Source: Ignavibacteriota bacterium (GTDB lineage: Bacteria; Bacteroidota; Ignavibacteria; Tepidaquicellales; OLB5). From it: DNA of 33,609 bases. The translations under genes were made by a program, and so were the position numbers. The stretch is taken from contig RPQH01000047.1 of assembly GCA_003820375.1 (NCBI GenBank), positions 1-33,609 of the forward strand, read 5' to 3'. The notes under the pieces were generated by a model. That model did no database searches. It had not been told where the DNA came from and saw only the letters and a list, made by a program, of their open reading frames with translations. Below, piece by piece: positions 31,761 through 33,609 of the stretch. Position 1 is the stretch's first letter. The number at the start of each line of letters is the position of its first letter.

Positions 31761-32273
31761 ATGAAGACTATATTTATACTTACAATAATAATATTGCAAA
31801 CGGTTTCATATTCCCAAAATGATAAACCCTGCTCAGCACCTGAAGCATCACAATTCGATTTCTGGGTTGGTGAATGGAATGCAGAATGGGATGGCGAGAA
31901 CGGAGCAATAGGAACCGGGACAAACACAATCACAAAGATTATAGGCAGTTGTGCAGTCCAGGAAAACTTTTCAACATCAGATCAGACCTTTATAGGAACA
32001 AGCTTATCGGTGTACAGCCCTGCCAGAAAAATGTGGCTTCAAACATGGGTGGATAATATGGGTTCCTACCTTGATTTCACCGGCGGAATGGAAGGTGATA
32101 AAATGATTCTCTCACGCAAAGCAAAAGATAAAGATGGCAACAACATCCTGCAGAGAATGGTATTCTATAACATAACCAAAGATAACTTTGACTGGAACTG
32201 GGAAGCGTCCAAAGATGATGGTAAGAACTGGGAATTAAAATGGAAGATAAAATATAAGAGGAAAGTGTCGTAA
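31761..32273 (+). CDS. Small exported lipocalin-like protein (DUF1579-like)
   Basis: The 170-residue protein has a signal peptide ending near YSQ (residue 19). A beta-barrel-like domain follows, beginning CSAPEASQFDFWVGEWNAEWD and continuing with TNTITKIIGSCAVQENFS, WLQTWVDNMGSYLDFTGGMEGDKMILS and DNFDWNWEASKDDGKNWELKWKIKY. I recall this FDFWVGEW family as secreted, uncharacterised and lipocalin-like; the Pfam number is not certain. Trp-rich strands suggest binding of a hydrophobic ligand. The two cysteines could pair. It follows the structured element and is convergent with the L,D-transpeptidase gene. Confidence 0.72.
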   Translation: MKTIFILTIIILQTVSYSQNDKPCSAPEASQFDFWVGEWNAEWDGENGAIGTGTNTITKIIGSCAVQENFSTSDQTFIGTSLSVYSPARKMWLQTWVDNMGSYLDFTGGMEGDKMILSRKAKDKDGNNILQRMVFYNITKDNFDWNWEASKDDGKNWELKWKIKYKRKVS

Positions 32274-32290
32274 ATTTATATACTTTATTA

Positions 32291-32319
32291 CTCCTTCCTT
32301 GGTTGTACCCGGGAAGGAG
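32291..32319. repeat. REP-like palindrome, copy A (also terminator-like)
   Basis: CTCCTTCC (32291-32298) and GGAAGGAG (32312-32319) enclose TTGGTTGTACCCG. It shares the core GGTTGTACC and the TCCTTCC/GGAAGGA arms with copy B at 33452. It lies between convergent genes. Confidence 0.75.
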
Positions 32320-32337
32320 TGAAAATTGTAAATTAAG

Positions 32338-32886
32338 CTACGGATAAATTATTACCGGTGTTCCTACATCAATCACTCTCCACAGTTCATCCATATCATT
32401 ATTGTTTACTGCAATGCATCCATGTGTCCAATCATTGTTTTCATAATAGGATTCGATTAAATCAGCATTATTGGGTATCCCATGAAGCATAATATCGCTG
32501 CCGGGAGCTTTTCCAAATGATGCGGCTTTTATCTTATCCTGTTCGTTTGGATATGATATGTGTATTGAAAGGTGGTAGCCGGTTGCCGTATTTTTCCTGT
32601 CGAAGATATATTTACCTTCCGGGGTTTTCTTATCACCTTCAAACTGCTTGGGGCCTTCGGGTTCTGTTCCTAATGAAATGTTATAAGTTTTTAATTTATT
32701 GCCATTGCTGAATATTACCATTTCACGCTTGCTCTTAAATACTTCAACAGAATCTATTTTGGTAATTTCTACTGGTAAAGGTTTTTCTTCTTTTACAGCT
32801 CTGTTATTCAAAATACGGTAATTAACATTATAAATTATTATAATAAGACATATTATTGCAGCAGATACAAGAATTAACTTTTTCAT
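32338..32886 (-). CDS. L,D-transpeptidase (YkuD domain)
   Basis: The 182-residue exported protein has an N-terminal hydrophobic anchor or signal (about 4-22). The YkuD catalytic domain starts near residue 50 (VEVFKSKREMVIFSNGNKLKTYNISLG) with GDKKTPEGKYIFDRKN, the first His in MLHGIP and the active-site motif THGCIAV (His155, Cys157). Such enzymes form 3-3 crosslinks in peptidoglycan or attach proteins to it. There is no LysM or other binding domain. It is minus-strand, separated by 9 bp from the upstream putative outer-membrane protein gene, so the two are probably co-transcribed. Confidence 0.9.
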   Translation of the reverse strand: MKKLILVSAAIICLIIIIYNVNYRILNNRAVKEEKPLPVEITKIDSVEVFKSKREMVIFSNGNKLKTYNISLGTEPEGPKQFEGDKKTPEGKYIFDRKNTATGYHLSIHISYPNEQDKIKAASFGKAPGSDIMLHGIPNNADLIESYYENNDWTHGCIAVNNNDMDELWRVIDVGTPVIIYP

Positions 32887-32895
32887 TCCGCGAAA

Positions 32896-33423
32896 TCAAA
32901 ATTTTGTTTCAGGTAATTTAAATGTTACAGTAGCCATCGGCAGCAATTCATAGTCAGAACTATTGAACATGTTATTCTTTAAAATTTTAACCTCTCCACC
33001 AATCGAAACCACTTTACCGAGAGCATACTCTCCTTTACATGAAAGGAAGGGAAATATCTTTGCTTTTGATTTTATATATCTCTCAGTTAAAATATAACCG
33101 GCTCCTATTCCAAAATATCCTTTAAACTTATTATCATTTGAATTCGATGTATAATATACTCTCACATCCAGGACCTTAACATTGTAATTGGTATTACTGT
33201 AGAAATTATACACTACTGATAGTTCAATAAACTTGTTAAAACCTATGGAAGTACCGATTGAAGAGTTAATAAAAGGTACCGGGACACAAAAGGAAACAGG
33301 AAATGAAATATTAATTAGGGAATGTTTGTGCGGCTCCTTTAAAGATAAATTAGTTAACTTTTGAGAATAACTTGAATTCAAAAGAAGCAGCAGCAATACA
33401 AGTAAGATAAAGTAATTTTTCAT
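32896..33423 (-). CDS. Putative outer-membrane beta-barrel protein
   Basis: The 175-residue product starts with a signal peptide rich in Leu and ending SSYSQ. Alternating strands with Gly/Tyr turns follow (INSSIGTSIGFNKFIELSVV, VLDVRVYYTSNSN, KGYFGIGAGYILTERY, VSIGGEVKIL), ending in a strand with Phe near the terminus (MATVTFKLPETKF). This is the look of a small eight-stranded outer-membrane barrel, but no specific family is recognised. The ATG at 33423 was chosen over a GTG at 33447, which adds eight charged residues before the signal. It probably forms an operon with the L,D-transpeptidase gene, suggesting an envelope role. Confidence 0.7.
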   Translation of the reverse strand: MKNYFILLVLLLLLLNSSYSQKLTNLSLKEPHKHSLINISFPVSFCVPVPFINSSIGTSIGFNKFIELSVVYNFYSNTNYNVKVLDVRVYYTSNSNDNKFKGYFGIGAGYILTERYIKSKAKIFPFLSCKGEYALGKVVSIGGEVKILKNNMFNSSDYELLPMATVTFKLPETKF

Positions 33424-33451
33424 TTCGGGATATTTATAGTTTACCACTTAT

Positions 33452-33484
33452 GCTTCCTTCCCAGGTTGTACCTGGGAAGGAAGC
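33452..33484. repeat. REP-like palindrome, copy B
   Basis: A perfect 14-bp stem, GCTTCCTTCCCAGG (33452-33465) with CCTGGGAAGGAAGC (33471-33484), around the loop TTGTA. It is related to copy A at 32291 and lies 29 bp upstream of the putative barrel gene. Confidence 0.85.
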
Positions 33485-33499
33485 CCTATGGAAAGCAAC

Positions 33500-33609
33500 A
33501 CTCAGACTCTCAACTCTCAGACTCTTAACTCTCAGACTCTCAACTCTCAGACTCTCAACTCTCAGACTCTCAACTCTCAGACTCTCAACTCTCAGACTCT
33601 CAACTCTCA
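33500..33609. repeat. 8/16-bp ACTCTCAR tandem repeat running off the window
   Basis: Alternating ACTCTCAG and ACTCTCAA (16-bp period) continue for about 110 bp to the window end with one T substitution (ACTCTTAA). It starts 16 bp after palindrome copy B. Confidence 0.9.

Overview
The window is AT-rich bacterial chromosome, most likely from the Ignavibacteria/Chlorobi side of the Bacteroidetes-Chlorobi (FCB) group. The best marker is a secreted FG-GAP protein ending in a type IX secretion (T9SS) type A sorting domain with the YPNPFNPSTKI signature. Weak or absent Shine-Dalgarno sites before many genes and several exported proteins with signal peptides ending in YSQ fit this. I see no rRNA, tRNA, CRISPR array, integrase or transposase, so the window is mostly housekeeping and cell-envelope genes in short operons.

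Layout. 1-779 holds no gene but is full of degenerate repeats. 780-3278 (minus) carries a lipoprotein, then an EVE-yajQ-amidase operon. 3397-5598 is a PcrA/UvrD helicase, divergent from a class III aminotransferase at 5810-6985. A winged-helix membrane regulator and a GT39-type membrane glycosyltransferase form a minus operon (9265 to 7115), divergent from a secreted alpha/beta hydrolase (9381-10703). A second, cytoplasmic alpha/beta hydrolase is translationally coupled to an MNT/HEPN pair (12100 to 10748). Next come a small exported protein, fumarylacetoacetase, an unrecognised 324-residue protein and a 62-residue protein. Der (EngA) ends tail-to-tail with two TPM-domain proteins. A foldback (MITE-like) element at 19067-19336 precedes a trypsin-like protease with TPR repeats. 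It faces a 1634-residue multidomain protein, which lies downstream of a glutamate dehydrogenase gene. The right end carries a LolA-like protein, an AraC regulator, the T9SS FG-GAP protein, a small exported protein, an L,D-transpeptidase and a putative outer-membrane protein.

Two things stand out. (1) The 1634-residue protein has the order [PPDK_N ATP-grasp + GRWGS/GxHFF module] - GAF-like - helical - [PPDK_N + GRWGS/GxHFF module] - nucleotidyltransferase. The two module copies are about 900 residues apart, and I see no phosphohistidine or PEP-binding domain. (2) Short tandem repeats of unrelated sequence (7-18 bp units) abut or overlap the stop codons of at least seven genes. In two of them the repeat supplies the stop codon or the last coded residues. 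A similar short repeat appears to have been inserted inside the T9SS sorting domain. Together with two related palindromes, a 36-bp perfect palindrome, a GNRA-capped intergenic hairpin and the foldback element, this points to unusually active small-repeat turnover between genes.
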